Assembly: GCA_963691705.1 (NCBI GenBank)
Contig: OY829546.1
Span: 1,188,001-1,252,000, forward strand
Reading direction: 5' to 3'
Length of the DNA stretch: 64,000 nt
Origin: Viola odorata
Lineage: Eukaryota; Streptophyta; Magnoliopsida; Malpighiales; Violaceae
The notes below the pieces were generated by a model that saw only the letters and a program-made list of their open reading frames with translations, was not told where the DNA came from and ran no database searches. Each line of letters starts with the position of its first letter. The stretch's first letter is position 1. The translations under genes and the position numbers were made by a program. This document shows positions 1 through 9,146 of the stretch, piece by piece.

Positions 1-369
1 GCTAAACAGAAAGAAGCAGAAGGTTTAGTATCAATAGCGAAAGCGCAAGGCGAATATATACGCACACTTTTGGAGGCATTAGGTGGAAATTACGCCGCGT
101 TAAGAGACTATTTAATGATTAATGGAGGAATGTATCAAGAAATCGCCAGGATTAATTCGGATGCGGTTCGTGGGTTGCAACCAAAAATCAGCATTTGGAG
201 TAATGGAAATAGTAGTTTTGGTGATGGATTAGGAGATGAGAAAGGGATTAGTGGAATGAAAGAAGTTGCTGGGATTTATAAGATGTTGCCTCCTTTGTTT
301 AAGACTGTTCATGAGCAGACTGGTATGGTGCCTCCTGCTTGGATGGGGACATTACCTGACTCAAGCTAA
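1..369 (+). CDS. Flotillin-like protein, C-terminal part (5' truncated by window edge)
   Basis: Frame 1 is open from base 1 to a TAA at 367-369, giving the last 122 residues of a protein that starts outside the window. The sequence begins with an Ala/Glu/Lys/Gln-rich helix typical of the flotillin coiled-coil domain ([19 protein letters not shown]) and continues with [21 protein letters not shown] and a tail ending [15 protein letters not shown], which match the C-terminal region of plant flotillin-like proteins (FLOT family). Flotillins are membrane-microdomain scaffold proteins at the plasma membrane, linked in plants to endocytosis and symbiotic infection. No intron is seen in this part. 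The SPFH domain, which would confirm the family, is not in the window, so the call rests on the C-terminus alone. Confidence 0.85.
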   Translation, partial: AKQKEAEGLVSIAKAQGEYIRTLLEALGGNYAALRDYLMINGGMYQEIARINSDAVRGLQPKISIWSNGNSSFGDGLGDEKGISGMKEVAGIYKMLPPLFKTVHEQTGMVPPAWMGTLPDSS

Positions 370-399
370 GGAGAATCGATCCGAGCAATTCAACTCATC

Positions 400-1450
400 A
401 CGCTAAGTTGGGATTCTCTTAGTGTATTATACTGTACATTTTGTGTAATCTCACTATTTATATTATATTCATATAAGTGGTGCGGTCTATCGTTAATATA
501 ATGTGTTAATGATAGATCTCACCACTTATGTGAGTAAAATGTAAAGTATAAGTTGACATATCGAAAGTATTTAAAATTTGATGTTGTTTGTAATTTTCCT
601 AATTATATGTTGTAAATGAATTTGATTCCATTTACAAATAAAATATGCATTTGTCTTTTTATTATTTTGGAAAATCAAACTTTACAATTTGCTCTAGTAA
701 ATACCCTTTCTAAGCATGACTGTGGAACATGGGCTCATACTGCTTCTTTCAAAGCCCAGAGTGATGGGCCCATTTCTATAAAGAAAGAGAGCGAGGGAGC
801 ATTATTACTAATCCTATCAGACGACAATTATCCCACTAACGACAAATTACACCCTAAGGGAGCGTCACGCTAAGGTGAGACTCTCTCTGTGTATTGTATT
901 TGTATAGTGATAAAAAAGATGTGTCTTTCAACTTGGTGATAAACATACGTAATGCTGATAAATGTAGTGCAGTAGATTAAGTGATAAACACAAAATTCAA
1001 CTTGTCATGCTAAGTTGAGATTATCGGTATGTTATATTGTAATTTCTGTAATTCTTGTGTGATTTCGGTGTGTTTATACCATATTTATATAGAATTATAT
1101 AAAATTTTAGTGATAAACCTTACTATTTATGTGAGTAAAATGTAAGGTGTGAGTTAACACATCGATAATATCTAATAATTTTCTAAAATAATTAATATTA
1201 CTCTGTCATATTCCCTAATTAAATCTTGTGTGCTAATCACATGTTGTAAATGAATTTGATTCCATGTAATAAAAATATGCATTATAGTTGTTTTATCATT
1301 TTGGAAATCAAAATTTGCAATTTTCTCTAATAAATGCTCTTTCTAGTAGGACTGCAGGAGCCACGGGCCCATTCTGCTGTTTTTTAGAGCCCAGAGTAAG
1401 GGGCCCATTGTTGAAATCCTATCAGACGACAACTATTCTACTAACGACCG
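400..1450. repeat. Diverged tandem duplication downstream of the flotillin gene
   Basis: Two blocks of about 450 bases, offset by about 610 bases, line up: roughly 400-845 and 1010-1450. Shared landmarks in the same order are the start GCTAAGTTG.GATT, TATGTGAGTAAAATGTAA, TGTTGTAAATGAATTTGATT, a segment ending TTTTGGAAA, GGGCCCAT, and CCTATCAGACGACAA. A third short match to the block start lies at about 870-910. The copies differ by many substitutions and indels, so the duplication is old. Short open frames here, such as 616-873, show no recognisable protein. Nothing else is seen between the flotillin stop and 1860 except a TA dinucleotide run near 1615-1640. Confidence 0.8.
475..527. repeat. 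Imperfect inverted repeat (hairpin) in flotillin 3' flank
   Basis: The left arm reads AGTGGTGCGGTCTATCGTTA and the reverse complement of the right arm reads AGTGGTGAGATCTATCATTA, giving about 20 bases of pairing with a few mismatches around a loop of roughly a dozen bases. It lies about 105 bases after the flotillin stop codon, within likely 3' UTR. It could be a small transposon relic, a 3'-end structure or chance in AT-rich DNA. The second copy of the flanking duplication does not keep the hairpin intact. Confidence 0.6.
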
Positions 1451-2338
1451 GTCACTAACGCGGACGACTGTCATTCATTGCTTCCTAGTAGAATTTTAGG
1501 GATTAATTCATGGGTTTTTTTGGGTTAAATCGTGTGGGTGAGGCCATATTTTACAATATTGTTAATTACTTATTTAATGTGGTTGATTTATTTATCTATT
1601 TTTTTATATAGTTATATTATATATATATATATATATATATTTATTGATTAATCAGCTTAGTTATTAAATACGATCATTAATAAGTAACTTTAAATTTACA
1701 ATGCTTACATGATTTATATGTTTTGAACTTTCACTGCGGATAAAATATAACCAAATACAAATTTATGAATAAAATGGTTCTCACTTTTCCTATTAATTAA
1801 AATTAAGTTAATGAAAAGTAAAAATTAACTTTAAATTAACTGCAGCGTACAACTGCTGCAAGCTAGAAACCTTAAGTTCCTAACACTAACTCGAACCGCC
1901 TTTCTTGTGCGTTTATAAATGAGAAGATTTTCCTGCGCTTTAGACCTAGTCCGTAGAAGCAAAGCAATACTTGGATTGGATCTCTCTTCCTCGCCTCCCT
2001 CGGGTTTCGAAACCTTCGACAGATAAGTCTCCCGATCTGAAACTATAAGTTATCGCATTCTTCGCCTTGATTTCTGCAGTTTTTCTTCTTTTCTTTTCTT
2101 TTCTTCGATCGTAACTCACGGTGTATGTTTCTTAAAATATAGTAGAGTCCAATAATCTTTGGTTGCTATTTCAAACTGTTGGGTTGTTTTTTCCTTTCAT
2201 TCTCAACTTTTCCTAACAGCTCCTTTACTTTTTTCACTACTTTCTTTTCTTGTGCTCATAAATCATTTATTTTGTTCTACAAAATTATATCTTTTACCCC
2301 TTGCATTACTTTCTTGATTATTTTGTTTTAAGTACGTG

Positions 2339-2840
2339 AATCAAGCTCTATAGCATGCCGCTGTTAATACGTTGTCCCGTGACCCATTTCGTGAAAAACT
2401 GTAGTTCCTTGCCAAGGAACTCTACTAAGTATGCCTGATGCACTTCCCAGGTTTCGAGATCATGCTCTATAGCATGACACTGTTATTACATTGTCCCGCG
2501 CCCCTTTTCGTGAATAAACTGAGTTCCTTGGCAAGGAACTCCACTAAGTATGCCTGATGCACTTCCCAGGTTTCGAGATCATGCTCTATAGCATGACACT
2601 GTTATTACATTGTCCCGCGCCCCTTTTCGTGAATAAACTGAGTTCCTTGGCAAGGAACTCCACTAAGTATGCCTGATGCACTTCCCAGGTTTCGAGATCA
2701 TGCTCTATAGCATGACACTGTTATTACATTGTCCCGCGCCCCTTTTCGTGAATAAACTGAGTTCCTTGGCAAGGAACTCCACTAAGTATGCCTGATGCAC
2801 TTCCCAGGTTCCGAGATCATACTGTAGAGCTTGATTCATA
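2339..2840. repeat. 119-bp tandem array (about 4 copies) bounded by terminal inverted repeats
   Basis: The motif AGTTCCTTG.CAAGGAACT starts at 2403, 2522, 2641 and 2760, giving a 119-base period. Copies 2-4 are almost identical and the first is diverged. Each unit contains two palindromes: GTTCCTTGGCAAGGAAC, and CATGCTCTATAGCATG. The array is flanked by inverted ends: GAATCAAGCTCTATAG at 2339-2354 and CTGTAGAGCTTGATTC at 2822-2837 are reverse complements with one mismatch, and TACGT lies just outside each. This resembles a small non-autonomous inverted-repeat element whose interior was amplified as a minisatellite. It lies within the putative noncoding locus. Confidence 0.75.
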
Positions 2841-3539
2841 CGTACATAAATAGATACATATTATATATATTTTTATGTCTCATGAGTTGATTCCTGTTCT
2901 TGTAATGTTTTGTTTTCATAAACTCATTATTTATCTTTTATCAAGTCTGGATTAATTTTGTTTTTTGGTTTTTTTTCTTCTTTTCAGCCTTTACTTTCAT
3001 AATGATTCCATTACACTTTTTTACTCTGGTGGTCATAAATCATCTATTTTGTGTTTTTTACAGGATTCTTTCTTTGCTTTTTCTCTTTTTTCTTGGGTCT
3101 TATGATGTGCTTCTCAGAATTTGAGATTCTGACTACCTGCTGTCCAATTTCTTACTTTGAGGAGAGTATTAAGACCTCTGATGCAATTGCCAGCTGGGTT
3201 CTATGTAATTGAAATGCAATATATGAATTTCAGTTAGTGGATGTCCGCTTTGATATGCTGTGTAAGCCTAAGTTGTATGGTTTTCATGATCTCTCAGAGA
3301 GATGGAAAAGAGGATCTGAAGACTGAGAAGAGTGATTTTCAGAATCCTAGATACTTTTCCTTAGTCTGTAGCCAAGTGCATTTCTCAAACTTCTTTGATT
3401 TCGTTTCCTTTTTTTGCAGCTAATTTTTGAATGGCGTGGTTGTCATTTTCTTACATCAACGGCTAGCATTTCCCATGCATGAGAATCTGTCCAGTCTCTC
3501 CTAACATGCGCCTTTTCTAACTTATTGGAGAGTATTATT

Positions 3540-6160
3540 TGATTTTGTCAGATTCTTCATTGTTTCAAGAGTTTGGATGGTCTTCATGCATGGATCTTCC
3601 TGCATCTTCTAGGTCTATGATGGTGTGACTGTTATAGGAGTTTCTTATATGCCTTTTCCAAGCAAATGTTCTTTATGCATGGGTGTTCTCGCATTTCTCA
3701 CTGCTATGATGGTTGGTCTGATATGTATTTCTTATGTGCCCTTTCCAAGCAAGATGTTAATCTGGTGGCTCTTGATGGCCACTGTTATGTGTTCTGTCTG
3801 GTGGTTTGCACTTGAAGTTTGTGTTGAGATAGCAATTTCTTCTATTTCTATGCCTTTGACAGCTGTACGGAGAATCTATTTAACTACTATGTTGTGTGAT
3901 GATAAGCCAAGCATGAGAAGTCAGTAGTTCAGTGTCTTGCCAATGTCAGGTTATTTTCCCTTTAGCTTGTTGCGTTGTTGCTTTTGGTGGTATCTTTGTC
4001 CGATTGGTTCTCCTCTGTATGCCGAAGATCTTAACTATTCTCTGTTTTACTTTGGACTAGTAGTTTCCTTTTACTCCATCTCCGTTGTCGTTACCCGAAC
4101 GATGGCACACGGGAATGCATTGAGTGGCCTCATGCCATGCCTTTACTTGTTTAAATCTCTTAATTATTGTTTTTTTTTTGGTTCGCCACTTCTGGATTTG
4201 GAAACCTGGCATTAATTTGGACGTATTTGTTTTCAAGTTTGATTAGTTGTTGTCCAGGTTCCTTCTTTTAGGGCACGTGCACCTAGGCCAATGGTTTACT
4301 TAACCCAGAGTTTGTTAATGGTTTATTCGACCCTCATCTTCTTTATTTATTTTTTTGTTCCATTTATTGTCTTGATGTTGTGCCACTGGTTTTTCTCTCC
4401 TTTTTGTCCTTGTCTTCCAGAAGAGGAGTTTATGGTTCTGCAATTCCCGAACATTGTCTCTTTTGGTTGAAGCAACAATTTTCTTGACCACAAGGGTGAT
4501 GGATAGTTTTGCTCATCCCTTTCTTCTTTATTTTCATCTCTTTCTCCAATTCAAGATTTTCTGCGAGTTATGGTAATGGTGTGCTATACCAATTACAGAT
4601 ATTCTAATGTTGCACTATTGGTCATGCTGAAAAAGAGTTTATGGGTTTGCAGTGTAGTTAAGACAACCATTCTGTTTGACCCTTCTCTGATTTCCTATGC
4701 CACTAAATATTCCTTCCAGGAGTCCTATTGGTTCGTTCTTGGATGACAGATGTTAAGCTATGGCAATGGAAACTCACTGGCTGCCTCTCAAACTGTTTAT
4801 ATTTGTGTCTCCAATTTTTGGTTTCTTCTGTATTTTGAGCTGGAAGCTATTGATTTGAGGTTTGGTTGTCTCTCCAGGATATGCCCTCGTGCAGATGCAT
4901 TAAAAGGGACTAGATGATTTCTCAATCCTTGTTTATTATTTCTTTCTAATAACTTTGATTACTTATTAGAAATTGGTGTCAGCCTGTCGGTCATGCAGAG
5001 GGGTTTGTGAGTTTGTGAGTGTTCTTAGCAGGAGTCTTTTGTGATTAAATGATGGCAATAGAAACTCACTGATTGTTTCTTGAACTCTGTTCTTTGCATT
5101 TCTCTCTAATTTTGTGTTTCTACTTCTGAATCGTGAAGATCTGACATCAGCTACTAGTAATTAGTTTTGGGATTGGTTAAGTTTCCAGGGTATGCCCTTC
5201 GGTGGATGCATTGAAAGGGATTAATGGTTTACTCGATGCTTGCATCTTTATTGTTCACTGCATATATTTCTTTTTTTCTTTCAAATTTAGTCTCTGTAAG
5301 TTATGATCATGACATGACACCAATTTCTATAATTTTCTGGTGTTGGTACTGATGTGCAGACAAAAGGCTTATGGGTTTGCGAGTGTTCTTAACAGGGGTC
5401 TCTTGTGGTTAAACCAACAATTCTGTTAGCAATTATGTTTCCAGGTTATGCCGCTGGGCATATGCATTAAAAGGGATTAAATGGTTTACTTGATCCTTGT
5501 TATCTTTGTTGTTCACTGTGTATCTATTATTTCTTTATGCAATTTGATGTCTTCTGTGAGTTATGATCATGACACGATACCAGTTACAAATTTTCTGGTG
5601 TTGGTACTGATGTAGGGCTTATGGGTTTGGGAGTGTTCTTAACAACAGTCTCTTGTAGTCAAAGCAACAACTTTGCTAGCAAGTCTTGGATTACTTGTTC
5701 TATTTCACGCTAAATAATCCCATCAGTTCTTGTCAGTTCTTAATTTGGTGATGACAGGTCTTGAATGATGGCAGTGGAAACTTACTGACTGCCTCTTAAA
5801 CTCTGTTCTTACATTTGTTTTTTCACTGCTTCTGAATTTTAACATCTGACATCAGCTTGAAGTCATTAATTTGAAGTATGGTTTTGTTTCCTGGAGCTGC
5901 CCTTGGGCTTCGACATTAAAAGGGATTGAATGGTTTTCTTGACCCTATCTTTCTTGCTTTCTGTATTTATTATTCCTTTATTTAATTTGCAATATTCTGT
6001 GAGTTATGATCATATGATGTGAACATGATACCAATCACAACTTTTCTGGTCTGGGCACTGTTGGATGAGCTTATGGGTTTTGCTTGTTTGCAAGTGTTCT
6101 TAACAGCAGTCTCTTGGGGGTCAGACCAACAATTCTGTTAACCTTTCTCTGAATGATTTA
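3540..6160 (+). repeat. Interspersed modular repeats, four module types
   Basis: Four short modules recur in diverged form. Module P (core ATGGCAATGGAAACTCACTG) is near 4758, 5050 and 5766. Module Q (core ATGCATTAAAAGGGATTAAA, usually preceded by CCAGG) is near 4877, 5190, 5445 and 5895. Module R (core GAGTTATGATCATGAC, then TTTTCTGGTGTTGGTACTG) is near 5295, 5550 and 6000, with a weaker copy near 4565. Module S (core CTTATGGGTTTGCGAGTGTT, then CAACAATTCTGTTA) is near 4430, 4640, 5010, 5360, 5615 and 6065. An additional pair, TTTCTTAT.TGCC.TTTCCAAGCAA, is at 3641 and 3728. Order is roughly P-Q-R-S, with a spacing of 250-450 bases. No family match is recognised. Confidence 0.6.
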
Positions 6161-7022
6161 CTCTCCGGTTGTTCATAATAGCCAGACACGTCCATTAAAT
6201 TGATGTATTGAACAACCCAATTTCTCAACCATCGAGTTAGTTCCTCTCTTCTATCTCATACTTTGCATTTTCACTCAAGTTTGTTTGATTATTTTTTTGT
6301 GTTAAATTGGTTTTTAGATCTAAATAGTTAGTTTTGTGAATAGAGGCCATATAGAGGTGTTATATTGTAGCTTCTACGGTTATTAGGATTATCGAATATG
6401 CATTCACAGTTGCAAGTTACTTTCATAACTTGTCGCGTAGGGAATCAATTCCAACCTTTATCATCGCTTGAGTCTATCAAAATAACCCTCTGGTGCATTT
6501 TGCTAGTTTTGGGTTCGTTAAGAGTTAGATGTCCATCAACTATCACCTTTCTAACATTCTAATGCAATACTGGATCTGTTGAAGATGCTTTTAAATAGGA
6601 ATAATGCTCTCTGTTTAAAGGTGATGCTATTGCTGCTACAACATTTTTTGCCTGTAATTTTACCGTCATTTCGTGCTGTTTTCTCTAGGATCTTTCTGTT
6701 GCTGAAGCCAGCAAGAGGGCCTCGTGGTTTGGTCTGTTGTTTGACCAGTCCTTTCTACGGCAGAGATAGAGGGAAGACTATGCGCAAGTTGTATCTGGTG
6801 ACTGGACTTGAATGCATCCTCACTTTCTGCAAGAAAAGAAGGTAGTTGCTCTGCTTTTCCTTTTCAATATATGACCATAGTATGTTTTTCTGGTCGGTAT
6901 AACTATAGTGTGATCCTATAAACTCACCCTCTTAACTAATAGGTCTCACTTTATTCATTAACCATTTCTGGAAACTAAAATCAACCCCCCTGCTAGGACT
7001 TTGGTTTTAGCAAGTATCATAT

Positions 7023-7880
7023 ATTAAGCCCGTTCTAGCTTTGGGGTGCTCTAAATTTCCTTATAAAGTTGTTGCAAATATACGGCATTTCTGATTGTTC
7101 TCCATCAGAGTTCCCTCCCTCGATTCCAGAATCTGCATTATTGAGACCATCATCCTCTTCATCATAATTCACGTCGTCACTATCATCCTCTTCATCAGAG
7201 TGTCTGTGCTGTCGTAATTTGGATTGATGAAATACCAACCCCCATAAAAGCGTAAAACCAACAGAAGTTGACCTGATTCAACAAGATACTTCCCTACGCA
7301 GTCCTTTGTTTTGCAGGTGGAGGTGGTGCCATAGCTGTAGCATTGGGATAAAATCTCTCCGATTCGAGCAAATAAAAGTAAACACCATGTGCTCGGTGCA
7401 TCAATACATGCATTGTCTCCAATTCGAGCAAAGGCTAACACTGCTATGTCACCATAAATGGGTCTTAATTACGCAACTCCCTTACTTACATGGATGTCTA
7501 CATAGAAATTGCGGATGTCTACTGGCGTGAGGCCTTCCACTCCGTCTGCAAAATGCAGGTTGAGGTGGAAGACTAATTCTCAATCTAGAAAAAGGATGCA
7601 AGGGAGAAAGTTGCAGATCATTTCCAAATGTTAGTAGCCAACCTAAAGACGTCCGGAAGCATTTACTGCCCACGGCCTAGCCTAGAGCAGATCGAACTCG
7701 TAAGTTTTATGATCCAACAAACTAAAGAAGTCTGGTGTCTGAATCGCTTCGTCTTCTCTCTTTAGACCTTTTTCGTTGCCTTGTTCCGGAAGCATAGGCC
7801 ATGGAAACTTAGGAGGTAATGCGGGCAGCTAATCGCCATGATTTGGAGACATTAGAGGAGACAGTCTTAAACTAATACAG
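7023..7880 (-). pseudogene. F-box/DUF295 (SKIP23-like) protein, decayed
   Basis: Read on the minus strand, pieces of a DUF295 domain appear in order but in different frames. 7680-7830 gives FPWPMLPEQGNE and then DFFSLLDHKTYEFDL, followed by an in-frame stop. A shifted frame at 7540-7675 gives RTSLGWLLTFGNDLQLSPLH and PFSRLRISLPPQ. 7250-7320 gives DCVGKYLVESGQLLLVLRF. These are the characteristic blocks of plant F-box proteins with a C-terminal DUF295 domain, which act as substrate adaptors of SCF ubiquitin ligases. An acidic Glu/Asp tail at 7100-7200 follows in another frame. The N-terminal F-box is not recognisable. At least two frameshifts and one stop make it a pseudogene; an error-prone assembly is the alternative. 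Confidence 0.75.
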
Positions 7881-9146
7881 AAACTATTTCAGCAGCGGAA
7901 TTCCCGATAACACAATAAACAAGATCAGACAGATCTAAAGAAAATAATCGAATTGAAGAGTTGAAATTGAAATTAAATTTCTCAATTTACTCAGTTTAAA
8001 GTTCAAACCTAATAAAAAGGAATTGTGCTGAACTTGAAAATAGCGAAGGAAGATGTGAAGGGGAAACGATGGAGAGGAAGAAAGACCTTTGAGTAGCTTT
8101 CCGATTTCGGGAAGGATTTGAACTCTTCGGTTGGTAGAGACAGTTGGTCGGTTGTCTGTCAGACAACAGAATGAAGAAATCGAACTCAAAAAAACCTGCC
8201 GAAACTAACTTTACAGCCATCTTATTAAATATTTTAGGTGAATAAAAAAAAGCTAAAATGAAAATATAAAATACAAACTAGAATAATCCAGATGGTTAAT
8301 CAAGAATCGAACCAAACTAAACCAAACTGTTTGAAGTGTAAAAAGGGTCATAAATTTCATTATCTTGATTTCTGCCTCTATAGTTCGTCTAAGGTCACAA
8401 ACCAAATTAGGAAAGTTTTGTTATAAAGGAAGAGAAAAGCCTCTATCCGGGACCAGGATTTCCTCCTCAAATGCTGGGATAGCAATTTCCGTACTTGGCA
8501 TAGGACTATGCCTCCCGTCATCCAAACAGCATCCCTTTTAGTGGACCCACCTCCACCTAGGTACCCTTCACGTGTCGTCTCTCAATTCGCTTGTACCCCA
8601 CAACCGTTTTATCGCGCGCGTGTTCTAACTAGATTCTTGCGCCTCGTGAACCTGCAAATCGCTATAGTTATTACTCGCTTACCAGGCGGCCAGTTGTTAA
8701 TCACAATCAACGGTCCGTAATCGCCCCATCCATGGAGTCAGAGTCAGAAAAAATTCAACGGCTGAGATCGGTTCAATCAATGGCACGCGTCAACATAGCA
8801 ACGTCTAGTCATCCGCACCTTGGAAATGCATCATCATGACATGTTCTTTTCTCATTTCCTTTCCCAGACTGCCTGTAAAAGCATCAGTATCTTTATTTCC
8901 TTCCTCACTTTCTCTCTAGAAAGATTCTCTCTCTAGATTTATCCACGATCTCCTTCTCTCTTTTCGGTTTACTTTGCTCTACCTTCGCATGGGGTTCTTT
9001 CGGTAATTTCTCTCCTGTTGGGGTGAGGTGTGCTCGTTGTTGAGCACTTGAGCTCGTCTTCCGTGTCTGTAGCTATCTATTATTATATTCAGTCTCCTCG
9101 ATGCCTTTGATGGAAAAGGTTTAGGGTTTGGAGAGGTGGGAGACAG
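7881..9146. other. Upstream region of the SET gene; no gene recognised
   Basis: Short minus-strand frames at 7935-8220 lack any recognisable domain. The stretch 8700-9146 is pyrimidine-rich with TCTCTCTAGA repeats near 8900-8940, as in many plant 5' leaders, and is probably promoter and 5' UTR of the downstream SET-domain gene. No clear TATA box was chosen. Confidence 0.5.

Larger units (their letters stand above)
1914..6850 (+). ncRNA. Putative noncoding transcribed locus with internal modular repeats
   Basis: No exon chain encoding a recognisable protein could be built here on either strand. The start looks like a plant promoter: a TATA-like TATAAAT at 1914-1920, then a GC-richer stretch at 1940-2040 and a pyrimidine-rich, intron-like region. 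From about 3540 to 6160 the plus strand is made of diverged copies of a few short sequence modules (listed separately). Short frames such as 3625-3927 and 6579-6845 are hydrophobic, low-complexity and match no family I know. A long noncoding RNA, a small-RNA host transcript or an untranslated leader of an unrecognised gene are all possible. Strand and limits are inference from the TATA position and T-rich character; RNA data would be needed to settle it. Confidence 0.3.

Noticed and set aside
616..873. 85-codon open frame after the flotillin gene
   Set aside because: Lies across the diverged flanking duplication; the frame is not kept in the second copy and no protein motif is seen.
2403..2820. 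CRISPR-like or microRNA precursor array
   Set aside because: Units are contiguous 119-bp tandem repeats without unique spacers, in a plant genome; no known microRNA sequence was recognised in the palindromes.
3625..4215. Two adjacent hydrophobic open frames
   Set aside because: T-rich DNA gives spurious hydrophobic frames; the region is made of noncoding repeats and lacks usable splice or family signals.
6579..6845. 88-codon frame at the end of the noncoding locus
   Set aside because: No family match and no upstream exon could be joined to it.
7935..8220. Minus-strand frames that might supply the N-terminus of the F-box pseudogene
   Set aside because: No F-box motif was recognisable, and phase relation to the DUF295 fragments could not be shown.
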